NCBI GenBank assembly: GCA_900770845.1
Contig: CAAGLS010000148.1
Span: 1 to 7,198, forward strand
Length of the DNA stretch: 7,198 nt
Reading direction: 5' to 3'
Origin: an uncultured Prevotella sp.
Lineage (GTDB): Bacteria > Bacteroidota > Bacteroidia > Bacteroidales > Bacteroidaceae
Shown one piece after another: positions 1 to 6,793 of this stretch. Every line of letters starts with the position of its first letter. Within the stretch, counting starts at the first letter, position 1. Position numbers and translations under genes: made by a program. The notes beneath the pieces are model-generated. The model saw only the letters and a list, made by a program, of their open reading frames with translations. It was not told the origin of the DNA and ran no database searches.

Positions 1-129
1 CAGATGTTTGCCGCTGACTTCTTTCAGATTCCACCTCGCGATGGACACCCTTGTCTCTCTGGGCTACTCTCCACCAACGTTTCAGCGGTTGAAGTTTCCT
101 CTTCACTATTGCTATACAAAGCGACTCAC
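1..129 (-). ncRNA. Group II intron, 5' part of domain I (partial, runs off the left edge)
   Basis: No protein gene fits here. Read on the minus strand from 129 to 1, the sequence resembles the start of a bacterial group II intron domain I: a GTGAG 5' end (129-125), a small hairpin (GAAG and CTTC around AGGAAA), then CCGCTGA followed by a GTTGGTGGAGAGTAGCC block and an AAGGGTGTCCATCGCGAGG block. CCGCTGA (+ strand 82-88) is perfectly complementary to TCAGCGG (+ strand 11-17), as expected for a long-range domain I stem. The blocks match my recollection of group II introns; this is recognition from memory, not a search. GTGAG departs from the usual GTGYG at one base, so the exact 5' end is uncertain. 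The intron-encoded reverse transcriptase/maturase, EBS1 and domains V-VI would lie beyond the window. Orientation matches the upstream genes, which is required for splicing from their transcript. Confidence 0.6.
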
Positions 130-914
130 AAGGAGGGCCTGCCATTATCCTGTCCTGCCAGCCACTTCTTGAATGAAGGCACACGCTCCCGACTTACCAC
201 GATGTCATCGGAGACAGATATCGATAATGTGACAGCCAGTCGGTTACCAGGGTAGGCTCTGGCATTGACTATGTATTGTCGCTGAACGATGCACTGTCGG
301 CTGATACGGAAAAAGAGGGCTGAAGGCAATGAGGTCTCTATATCGTCGAGGCTCTCATCGAGCATGTACTCATCTGTCGGTGTAGCGGCGAAGACTACTC
401 CGCGACGGATGAAGAAGCAAGCCACACGCTCGCAGGCTATAGGGATGATCTTGTCGTTGCGGTAACAGATGAATGTGGGATGGGGTGTGGCCTGTTGTCG
501 GAACTGGTCCATCCATTCCAGCAGATGGTCCATCTGATGAGCTGTGTAGAGTGTGCGTTCCCTTCGGAATTTCTCCAGTGCTTGTCGTAACTCACTTTCC
601 TGAACAGGCTTGAGCAGATAGGCGATGCCATTATAGCGAAAAGCCCGGAGGGCATATTCGTCGTATGCGGTAGTGAAGATGATGGGAACGGGCACGGTCG
701 TTCCCTCGAAGATGTCGAACGCGAGGCCATCTGCCAGCTGGATATCGGAAAAGAACAAATCGATGTTGCCAAGCTTAATATTTTCCATCCATGTCTTGGC
801 CTCCATCACCGACTCCAAGGTGGCAACAACCTCCGTGTTGGGGCTTACCTGCAGAAGCAGGCGCTTGAGTCTGCGAGCTCCAATGGGCTCGTCTTCTATG
901 ATAACCACTTTCAT
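126..914 (-). CDS. LytTR-family response regulator (REC-LytTR)
   Basis: A 262-residue cytoplasmic DNA-binding response regulator, the usual size for the LytR/AlgR class. The receiver domain (about 1-120) has the acidic pair E7/D8, phospho-acceptor D57 (in FFSDIQLADG), the conserved T81/T82 (IIFTTAYDEYA) and K102 (YLLKP). The LytTR domain (about 145-252) carries the FFRISRQCIVQRQYIV core and ends in the typical SRERVPSFKKWL. The ATG at 914 is chosen because MKVVIIEDEP is the canonical receiver start. The gene lies 24 bp downstream of the histidine kinase, its evident cognate partner. LytTR proteins bind pairs of short direct repeats about 21 bp apart, and a matching array sits upstream of the esterase operon (6743-6793). 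Oddly, the last sense codon and TGA stop lie on the putative 5' boundary of a group II intron, so the last residues (about QDNGRPSL) may not be the spliced C-terminus. The family is certain; the target is inferred. Confidence 0.95.
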   Translation of the reverse strand: MKVVIIEDEPIGARRLKRLLLQVSPNTEVVATLESVMEAKTWMENIKLGNIDLFFSDIQLADGLAFDIFEGTTVPVPIIFTTAYDEYALRAFRYNGIAYLLKPVQESELRQALEKFRRERTLYTAHQMDHLLEWMDQFRQQATPHPTFICYRNDKIIPIACERVACFFIRRGVVFAATPTDEYMLDESLDDIETSLPSALFFRISRQCIVQRQYIVNARAYPGNRLAVTLSISVSDDIVVSRERVPSFKKWLAGQDNGRPSL

Positions 915-938
915 ATTTTTCTCGTTGGCTTTATTTGT

Positions 939-1937
939 TTATCTCAGCAGGGGCACACTGACAGAAAAAGTCTTCGTATTGTGCGCTATACGAATAGACT
1001 GACCTGTAACGAGTCGGCAGCGGGCGTCAAGATTTTTCAGCCCCAAATGGTGCTCTCCGCCAAAGGCCTTCTTCGGTTGATAGTCATTGGTCACCGTGAG
1101 CCAGTCGTTGTCAATGTCTACACGGATGTGCATCGGTGCATAGCTGCTGATGACGTTGTGCTTGATGACATTTTCTATCAGCAGTTGTGTGCTCAGTGGC
1201 ACAACCTGCAGGTTCCCCTCCGACCGGTTGTCTGTGTCTATGAAGAGCTTGTCCTCGAACCGGATGCGCAACAGCAGCACGTAGTCGTTCATAAATTCCA
1301 GCTCATTCTTGAGTGGCATGAGCGGCTTTCCTTCCAGACTGAGCACATATCGGTACACTTGTGACAGCTTGTCGATGAAGAGCTCGCTCTTTTCAGGATT
1401 TTCCCTGACGATTCCGCTGAGGGTGTTGAGAGAGTTGAAGAGGAAATGAGGGTTGAGTTGTTGCATGAGCCCTTGCACTTGGCCGGTAAGATTTTCGCGT
1501 TCCAGTTCAGCAATCTTCATCTGCGCGTTTTGTTTGTCCACTTCTGTCATCACAGCTCTGGCTGTCATGTAGCTGACGAGGAAAATGATGATGTTGCGTA
1601 CCAGTTCATCGCGCATATAGTAATGAATGAGCGACGGCATGGTATGCATCCATAGGGGATAGTGGATGAGGATGCTGGCACACGTGGCAACAGCAAAGAT
1701 GACAAGGTTGAGAAGGAGCAGGCGCCAGGGTGGCAGCCTGTAGAAATGGGTGTTGAGGCGGATGCTGACATAAAGGATGAGTACAACGAGCACTAAAAGT
1801 TCCAAGAGACTGGCAATGCGCTCAGCCAGATGGGGAGCTGCCCATGTGTCGAGAGTTACGGTCAGCGGCATGATGGTCAGCAGCAGGCCACCCAGAAGCG
1901 AGTAGACCCATGCCTGTGATTTCTTGAGAAAAGCCAT
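939..1937 (-). CDS. LytS/YehU-type membrane sensor histidine kinase
   Basis: A 332-residue inner-membrane kinase that would phosphorylate the adjacent LytTR regulator. From the ATG at 1937 there are four hydrophobic segments (about 10-28, 42-60, 72-92, 113-130) with only short loops, so there is no separate periplasmic sensor domain; sensing is probably in or near the membrane. A short coiled linker (about 133-155) leads to the His_kinase (PF06580-type) block QLNPHFLFNSLNTLSG with phospho-accepting H164. The ATPase domain follows, with N-box LLIENVIKHN (about 253-262) and G-box HHLGLKNLDAR. The frame stays open to a TTG at 2012, but that TTG overlaps a good promoter -7 box (1997-2004). An ATG at 1958 begins three bases after a 9-bp hairpin. 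The ATG at 1937, preceded by A/T-rich sequence and opening with MAFLKKSQ before the first membrane segment, is therefore preferred. It is followed after 24 bp by the regulator. Confidence 0.92.
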   Translation of the reverse strand: MAFLKKSQAWVYSLLGGLLLTIMPLTVTLDTWAAPHLAERIASLLELLVLVVLILYVSIRLNTHFYRLPPWRLLLLNLVIFAVATCASILIHYPLWMHTMPSLIHYYMRDELVRNIIIFLVSYMTARAVMTEVDKQNAQMKIAELERENLTGQVQGLMQQLNPHFLFNSLNTLSGIVRENPEKSELFIDKLSQVYRYVLSLEGKPLMPLKNELEFMNDYVLLLRIRFEDKLFIDTDNRSEGNLQVVPLSTQLLIENVIKHNVISSYAPMHIRVDIDNDWLTVTNDYQPKKAFGGEHHLGLKNLDARCRLVTGQSIRIAHNTKTFSVSVPLLR

Positions 1938-1961
1938 TTCTAAATCTTGACAAATCATGAA

Positions 1962-1984
1962 AGAGCCGGAGGTTGTCCGGCTCT
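1962..1984 (-). promoter_or_regulatory. Perfect hairpin in the kinase leader
   Basis: AGAGCCGGA (1962-1970) and TCCGGCTCT (1976-1984) form a perfect 9-bp G/C-rich stem with a 5-base loop. On the minus strand it lies between the kinase promoter and its start codon, and the descending arm is followed by TTTCATG. Possible roles are a 5'-leader structure affecting translation, an attenuator, or a weak terminator for read-through from the outer-membrane gene. The T-run is too short to call an intrinsic terminator. Confidence 0.55.
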
Positions 1985-1996
1985 GAATATCTGATG

Positions 1997-2029
1997 CAAA
2001 GGTACAAAACAAATAGTTATCCTGGAAAA
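1997..2029 (-). promoter_or_regulatory. Bacteroidetes-type promoter for kinase-regulator
   Basis: On the minus strand TACCTTTG (1997-2004) is an exact match to the Bacteroidetes -7 consensus TAnnTTTG. A T-rich TTTT at 2026-2029, 21 bp upstream, is a weak stand-in for the -33 TTTG. Transcription would start near 1990, just before the leader hairpin and about 50 bases before the preferred start codon at 1937. The match lies inside the extended TTG reading frame, which argues against that longer start. Confidence 0.55.
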
Positions 2030-2060
2030 CAATCCCTTACTTTGTGAACCGAGAAATATA

Positions 2061-4523
2061 CTATATTTTGAATGTAGCAGTGATATTGAAGGTGAACGGG
2101 CGCAGGTAGTTGCCTGTCATGGGCAGGCCTCCCAGCTTCTCCACCATATTGTTGACGTCCTCTTTGGTCATGAATTCCGAGCCTCCCACAGCACCGGTGA
2201 GTCCAGACTGGTTGAGCAGGTTCTCGATGTTGCAGCCTAATGTCAGTTTCTTGTTGACATGCCAGTCAGCTCCGAGGAACGACTCCCAGTGCGACTGGAA
2301 CTCTACGGAGTTCATGATACTGCCATAGGTCTTGCTGTAATAGCGGAAAGAAGACCATAGACGGTATTTACCCTTGCCAAAGGTGTAGCTCGGGTCGAGC
2401 TCGATGGTCCAGTCGGGGACACCGACGACGCTGTTGCCGCTGTAGTTGAAGGTCTTGGTGACACCGGCACCCATAGGGTTGTTTTGTGCGCCACCGAAAG
2501 CCGCATCGTTGAGGGTGATGGAGAAGTCACGGTATTCAGGCTTCATATACTGTACCAGGACGTGGAAGTCGAGTCCTTTGATGAAGGGGTGCCACATCAT
2601 GTCCACGGTAGCGCCAAGGGTGCGTATACCATATTGTTGAAGAACATTGCAGGCGGCACTCTGATAGAAGGTGTTCAGTGACTGGAGAATCTTCGGCTTC
2701 TCAATGTAGGTCATCACGGCAACAAGCTCAACGAGCGGACTGTTGTAGAAGATGCCTGCACGGCCGTATTTCACCGACTGTGCCTTGGCCTGCTCTTCCG
2801 TGGGGAGAAGGGCCAAACTGGAGCCGAAGGTGTTGAGGTTGCTGCCAGTCTTGGAGTATGAGAACTCTCCCAAGATGCCGAAGTTGTTCAGAATGTTGTA
2901 GTTCACATGCATAGCCAGCGAGGGCAGCACATAGGAGTGGCTGAATGGCTTGAGCTCTGCTGTGACCTCCTTACCTTCGGCATCGGTAACCTTACCACCG
3001 AGGTAGGCGCCGGGCGCGAAGTTGTAAGGCAGGCTCATGCCGCCGATGTCGACAAAGTCGAGACGGAAGCCGCCGTCAATCTTCAGATTGGGCAGCACCT
3101 GCCAGATGTCCTGCACATACCATGCGTTGTGGTTCTCGTGACCTTTGTAGTAGCTGCCGGCAACGTTGTAAAGGTAGGAGGAATTGTAGGCCTGCGGATT
3201 AATGTTGCTGACATCGGCAACGTTGCCGCCCGAAGCCAACTGAGTATAGAGCAGACGCTGGTCGGACCCTATGGAAGTGTTGTACATGAAGCTGCTAACG
3301 TCATGGTTCTCGTAGTGGAATATGTTCTCCATACCTGCCACCCACTTGTTGGTCTTCGTCTCATGAGAAAGCTCGGTGCGGAACATGGCATCGTTGACGA
3401 AGGCATGGTTGATCATCGACATCCATTGTTGTACATAGCGTGACGAGGTCGTTGCCGTGCCGGTGTTGTCTGTGTAATATTTAGTACCTGATGTAGTATA
3501 TTTCAGATTCTCTGTGGAAGTGCACACCTGCAGAGGCACGCTGGCATTGGGCACATAGTTCCAGCGTCCGCTGAACTTGAGCTTGAGACGGTCTGAGAAG
3601 TTGTAGTGGAGCATGAGCATGACATTGTGAGAATAGTTCTTCGCGGCATCCTGATAGGTCGTGGTCACCATCTCGCCAGTCTTAATGTTCTTATAGGTAA
3701 TGATTCCCGTTGGGTTGCCGAAATAATCGGTTCCCCAGTCTACACCGTCAATATGTGAGATGCTCTTTCCCGTACCATTATATAGGAAAGGTGAGATGCT
3801 AGTTACCGGGAAGAGATCGCGGGTGCTTGCATAGCGGTAGGCCAGCGTGATGTCGCCGCGGTTGAACTTCTTCGTCAGTGATGCTCTGTAGATTTGCAAA
3901 CGGTTGTTGAGACTGTTGAATGGAATCTTGGAATATCCAGGGTCGAAGTTCTGGTAGGTGCTGAAGGCAGCATACCATCCTCTGCCTAAGGGTGACGTCA
4001 GCGTGAAATCGAACTGCTGTTTGCCATAGCTGTTGACGCGGTAGTTGAGGAGTCCGCTGAAACCTCGGGGTGTTTGAGGCGGTCCGGGGTTGGCAAGATC
4101 CATGACGGGCTCTATGCCGTTTTGCAGATAGGAGTTGGTGCCATAGCCTACGCGTCCGTAGCCTAAGAGCGTTTCTGTGAGACTCATCATATAGACTTTG
4201 GCATAGGCACCGTCACCGGGGCGCCATACTGACTGTGGGCCCTGCGGCATGTTGGCAAACACCACAGGAACGTCGCTCTCGGCCACGAGGAAGTCACCAG
4301 GGTCGGTGATGGGCAGGCCAATCTGTATCTGGCGCGGTGCCTGGAAGGTGCTGGCATTGAGAAGCTCGTGACGGTTGGCCTCTTCGTTCATTTTGCCTTT
4401 GATACTGTCTTTAGGCATCGCCTTCTTGTCTAAAGGAAGCATCGCCTTGCGCTGTGGCTCCTGTGCCATTGCCGAAAAAGCAAGGAGGCTGAGCAAGGCC
4501 GTAGATAGTGTGAGTGCTTTCAT
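2061..4523 (-). CDS. TonB-dependent-receptor-like outer-membrane beta-barrel protein
   Basis: An 820-residue exported protein. A signal peptide (about 1-20, ending AMA before Q21) is followed by a charged, Lys/Met-rich stretch (about 21-56). The rest is dominated by alternating aromatic/polar beta-strands typical of an outer-membrane barrel, e.g. FDFTLTSPLGRGWYAAFSTY near 171-190. Near the C-terminus NIENLLNQSG resembles the NLFN-type motif of TonB-dependent receptors, and the protein ends in a strand, FTFNITATFKI. I see no N-terminal carboxypeptidase-like domain and no convincing TonB box. The region expected to be the plug (about 70-160) is short and poorly recognisable, starting around SDVPVVFANMPQG. 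There is no SusD-like partner beside it. It follows esterase 2 by 22 bp and is probably co-transcribed with both esterases, suggesting uptake or surface handling of their substrate. The ATG at 4523 is supported by the signal peptide. Barrel membership is fairly sure; transport through a TonB mechanism is inferred. Confidence 0.83.
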   Translation of the reverse strand: MKALTLSTALLSLLAFSAMAQEPQRKAMLPLDKKAMPKDSIKGKMNEEANRHELLNASTFQAPRQIQIGLPITDPGDFLVAESDVPVVFANMPQGPQSVWRPGDGAYAKVYMMSLTETLLGYGRVGYGTNSYLQNGIEPVMDLANPGPPQTPRGFSGLLNYRVNSYGKQQFDFTLTSPLGRGWYAAFSTYQNFDPGYSKIPFNSLNNRLQIYRASLTKKFNRGDITLAYRYASTRDLFPVTSISPFLYNGTGKSISHIDGVDWGTDYFGNPTGIITYKNIKTGEMVTTTYQDAAKNYSHNVMLMLHYNFSDRLKLKFSGRWNYVPNASVPLQVCTSTENLKYTTSGTKYYTDNTGTATTSSRYVQQWMSMINHAFVNDAMFRTELSHETKTNKWVAGMENIFHYENHDVSSFMYNTSIGSDQRLLYTQLASGGNVADVSNINPQAYNSSYLYNVAGSYYKGHENHNAWYVQDIWQVLPNLKIDGGFRLDFVDIGGMSLPYNFAPGAYLGGKVTDAEGKEVTAELKPFSHSYVLPSLAMHVNYNILNNFGILGEFSYSKTGSNLNTFGSSLALLPTEEQAKAQSVKYGRAGIFYNSPLVELVAVMTYIEKPKILQSLNTFYQSAACNVLQQYGIRTLGATVDMMWHPFIKGLDFHVLVQYMKPEYRDFSITLNDAAFGGAQNNPMGAGVTKTFNYSGNSVVGVPDWTIELDPSYTFGKGKYRLWSSFRYYSKTYGSIMNSVEFQSHWESFLGADWHVNKKLTLGCNIENLLNQSGLTGAVGGSEFMTKEDVNNMVEKLGGLPMTGNYLRPFTFNITATFKI

Positions 4524-4545
4524 ATGGAAAGATGGTTTTAATTGG

Positions 4546-5574
4546 TTATTTTAATGCTTTTTTCAGGAATTGGAATACAATTTTCAAGTTGTCGTCATAG
4601 CCAAACTCCGGTGTGGCATGTCCGGCGGTTGGCAGGAGGTGGAAATGCACCTTGTTGCCGTATTTGTCTTTTAGGGCATGGTAGAAGTTCTCCGATTGCT
4701 GTATAGGCACGGTGGTGTCGCGTCCTCCATGTTCAATGAGGAAGTAAGGACAATCGGCCTTATCCACATCTTTTATATAGGTCATGGGATTGGCGCGCAG
4801 GGTGAAGGTAGAGTCCTTGAGGACGTTCTGCCCGATATACCAGCTTTCTGCGGAGTCATCACCGATGGAGCTGTTGTGCTCGGGGAAGGTAGACTGTGCA
4901 AACTGCTCGTCGAACTTTCGGAAATCACAAGGTCCGAACCAGTCGACGACGGCCTGCACGCGTGAGCTGTATTCCAGGTTCTCGGTGTTGTCGCCATTCA
5001 GGTCATCGGTATTGCCGGTCATGCCGAGCATGGATACCAGGTTGCCTCCGGCGCTTCCGCCCCAGGCAACGATGCGGTTGGGGTCGAAATGATATTTGGC
5101 AGCATTGGCCCTAACGAAGCGCACGGCAGCCTTCACGTCGTTGACGGCGCGGGGGAATGTGCCTTCGGCCGACATACGGTAGTTTACGCTCACCACGGCA
5201 TAGCCCCGGCGCAGTCCGGCCAGCATGGGTTGTATATCGTTGCGCATCTTGGAATTTCCCATGAAAAAGGCTCCACCGTGGACAGCGATGATGACAGGAT
5301 AGGGCTGGCGGCCCTCGTTGGGAAGGTAGATGTCAACATATTGGGAAGAAGACCGGTGGGCATAAGGCACGTTGAGATACATGGTATGTATGCCGCGTGT
5401 GTCGACACTGTCGAAAATGGGCACGTGTGTCATGCTCACGCGGGGATTGCCTCCCTGCAGTAAAGGTTGCAACTGTGGTGTGGAAGGCGAGACCGTTTGT
5501 GCTGTGGCCCACAGCGGGGACAGGGTGGCTGCCAGTGCGAGGGCAGCCATGATCAGGAAAGTGGTATTCTTCAT
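4546..5574 (-). CDS. Secreted alpha/beta-hydrolase esterase (second of a tandem pair)
   Basis: A 342-residue ester hydrolase of the Aes/COG0657, BD-FAE-like group, predicted to act in the periplasm or at the cell surface. A signal peptide covers about 1-25 (MKNTTFLIMAALALA..., cleavage near ATA-QT). The oxyanion-hole motif HGGAF starts at H99, the nucleophile elbow WGGSAGG contains S174, the acid is D286 (EHGGRD) and the base is H319 (TAGHA), so the catalytic triad is complete. Pre-catalytic YLPNEG and later VVDWFGPCDF are shared with the upstream gene. It starts 7 bp after the stop of esterase 1, so translation is likely coupled. Family members deacetylate or deacylate polysaccharides or small acyl esters; the substrate here cannot be told. 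Compared with its paralogue it lacks the Pro/Lys-rich linker and differs in the segment between DEQF and the WYIGQ/LYIGQ motif (about 225-248), a likely substrate-facing insertion. Confidence 0.9.
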   Translation of the reverse strand: MKNTTFLIMAALALAATLSPLWATAQTVSPSTPQLQPLLQGGNPRVSMTHVPIFDSVDTRGIHTMYLNVPYAHRSSSQYVDIYLPNEGRQPYPVIIAVHGGAFFMGNSKMRNDIQPMLAGLRRGYAVVSVNYRMSAEGTFPRAVNDVKAAVRFVRANAAKYHFDPNRIVAWGGSAGGNLVSMLGMTGNTDDLNGDNTENLEYSSRVQAVVDWFGPCDFRKFDEQFAQSTFPEHNSSIGDDSAESWYIGQNVLKDSTFTLRANPMTYIKDVDKADCPYFLIEHGGRDTTVPIQQSENFYHALKDKYGNKVHFHLLPTAGHATPEFGYDDNLKIVFQFLKKALK

Positions 5575-5581
5575 CGCCGTA

Positions 5582-6652
5582 TTATTTTAAGTGTTCAGCC
5601 AAGAGACGGAATACCTTCTCCAGATTGGCCTGTGAAGAGAAGGCGGGGTCGCCATGAACGGCACCGAGTAACAACTCCATGTATACCTTGTCGGCTCCGA
5701 GCTGTTTCTTCAGTCGATTGGCGAGGTTGACAGATTGTATGGTGGGGATATTCAGGTCGGCCGTGCCATGCTCGATGATAAAATAAGGAGCATTTTGCGT
5801 GCAGAGCAGTGGAATGTAAGTCTCTGGGTTGGCACGTTCGGTGAAGGCAGTGTCTTGAGTGAGTGGTTGTCCGATGTAGAGTGTCTCGCCGGAAGTGGGA
5901 CTGAAGACCGAGCCAAAGGGTGTGGTCTTGCCTGATGCCTTGAACTGTTCGTCGTATTTCAAGAAGTCACAGGGGCCAAACCAGTCGACTACAGCTTGTA
6001 CGCTGGAAGAATATTGTTGATTTTCAGTGTTGTCGCCGTTCAGGTCGTTGACGGCTCCCGTCGTGCCGAGCATGGCTGCGAGATTGCCACCGGCGCTGCC
6101 ACCCCAGGCTACAATCTTATTGGGGTTGAGGTTGTAGCGCTCCGCATTTGCTCTAAGGAAGCGGATGACAGCCTTGGCATCATTGACAGCGCGTGGGAAA
6201 CGGGCCTCGCCGGAAAGCCGGTAGTTGATGGACACCACGGCATAGCCATGTTTAACGCCCGCATCCACGATCTCCAGTTCATTGACACCCTTGGAGTCCA
6301 AGGCCTTGAGCATGAAGGCACCACCATGGATGTCGACGATAACAGGATAAGGTCCCTTACCCTCGTTAGGCAAATAGAGATCGAAAGTCTGCGTGGGTGA
6401 GATGCTACCATATCTGATGTCGATGTATTTACGCTGGATATAGCTGAGGTCAGGCGTTTTGCGCGGCTTCTCGCGTGGAAGCTGCGGCTTCTTGCCTTTG
6501 GCAGAAGACGGTAGAGTGGGTGGAGCGGGGAATTCGGTGATGCCCGAACCCGTCGGTGTGACAGGACTGAGCTGGGGAATTTGACTTTGTGCCATTGCAC
6601 TGCCTGCTAAAAGAGTGCAGGCCAAGAGACAGGTGAAAAATCTTTTGTTCAT
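5582..6652 (-). CDS. Secreted alpha/beta-hydrolase esterase (first of a tandem pair)
   Basis: A 356-residue exported esterase of the Aes/COG0657, BD-FAE-like group. The signal peptide is about 1-22 (MNKRFFTCLLACTLLAGSAMA before Q). A LLAC at 9-12 is too early in the hydrophobic core to be a good lipobox, so type I cleavage is preferred. A Pro/Lys-rich linker (about 24-68) precedes the hydrolase domain. The triad is complete: HGGAF from H109 (oxyanion hole), GGSAGG with S186, D299 in EHGTAD, and H333 in GAVHGDP. It is the promoter-proximal gene of the operon: a -7 box lies at 6692-6699 and three LytTR-like repeats lie upstream at 6743-6793. The ATG at 6652 is supported by the signal peptide; the leader is A/T-rich without a Shine-Dalgarno sequence, normal for Bacteroidetes. 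Acyl substrate unknown; carbohydrate esterase is one plausible role. Confidence 0.9.
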   Translation of the reverse strand: MNKRFFTCLLACTLLAGSAMAQSQIPQLSPVTPTGSGITEFPAPPTLPSSAKGKKPQLPREKPRKTPDLSYIQRKYIDIRYGSISPTQTFDLYLPNEGKGPYPVIVDIHGGAFMLKALDSKGVNELEIVDAGVKHGYAVVSINYRLSGEARFPRAVNDAKAVIRFLRANAERYNLNPNKIVAWGGSAGGNLAAMLGTTGAVNDLNGDNTENQQYSSSVQAVVDWFGPCDFLKYDEQFKASGKTTPFGSVFSPTSGETLYIGQPLTQDTAFTERANPETYIPLLCTQNAPYFIIEHGTADLNIPTIQSVNLANRLKKQLGADKVYMELLLGAVHGDPAFSSQANLEKVFRLLAEHLK

Positions 6653-6691
6653 TGTAATGAGTTTTTAAGTTGGGACATCTGATTACAATGG

Positions 6692-6723
6692 CAAAATTAA
6701 GCTTTTCTATTTCTCCTGTCGAA
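6692..6723 (-). promoter_or_regulatory. Promoter of the esterase / outer-membrane operon
   Basis: The minus strand reads TAATTTTG (6692-6699), matching the Bacteroidetes -7 consensus TAnnTTTG. TTCG (6720-6723), 20 bp upstream, is a one-mismatch -33 TTTG. The transcript would begin near 6685, giving a leader of about 33 bases before the ATG at 6652. The imperfect -33 element fits a promoter that needs an activator, and the repeat array begins about 20 bp upstream of it. Confidence 0.55.
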
Positions 6724-6742
6724 TCTTTTAAGGTCTCATTCC

Positions 6743-6793
6743 CCGAACTGAGAATAAAGGCATTTGAATGGTTATTAGGGGCATTCGAACTGT
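6743..6793 (-). promoter_or_regulatory. Candidate LytTR operator: three direct repeats with 21-bp period
   Basis: Read on the minus strand, three 9-base sites occur at 6793-6785 (ACAGTTCGA), 6772-6764 (ACCATTCAA) and 6751-6743 (TCAGTTCGG). Successive sites are exactly 21 bp apart, leaving 12-bp gaps. Against the LytTR-binding consensus [TA][AC][CA]GTTN[AG][TG] described for this regulator class, they match 8, 7 and 9 of 9 positions, and the 12-bp spacer is the known arrangement. They lie directly upstream of the -33 region of the esterase promoter and in the same orientation. The sequence match is visible; binding by the regulator encoded at 126-914 is inferred. Confidence 0.5.

Noticed and set aside
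4..255. 83-codon open frame on the plus strand at the left edge
   Set aside because: It overlaps the regulator's C-terminal coding region antisense, and the rest fits intron RNA structure better; no start signals.
1962..1984. Intrinsic terminator of the outer-membrane gene
   Set aside because: The stem is strong, but it is followed only by TTTC and lies downstream of a new promoter; kept as a leader hairpin instead.
2043..2052. LytTR-like site upstream of the kinase promoter (GTGAACCGA)
   Set aside because: Single site with two mismatches to the consensus and no partner 21 bp away, so autoregulation is not supported.
2907..3443. 178-codon open frame on the plus strand
   Set aside because: It lies fully antisense to the well-supported outer-membrane barrel gene, has no leader signals and no recognisable domain; long antisense frames are common in this base composition.
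6109..6600. 163-codon open frame on the minus strand inside esterase 1
   Set aside because: Different frame of the same strand as a gene with an intact catalytic triad; composition is rich in Ser/Arg/Pro as expected for a shifted frame.
6597..6652. Lipoprotein signal on esterase 1
   Set aside because: LLAC occurs at residues 9-12, before a full hydrophobic core, whereas a normal type I site follows AMA at about residue 22.
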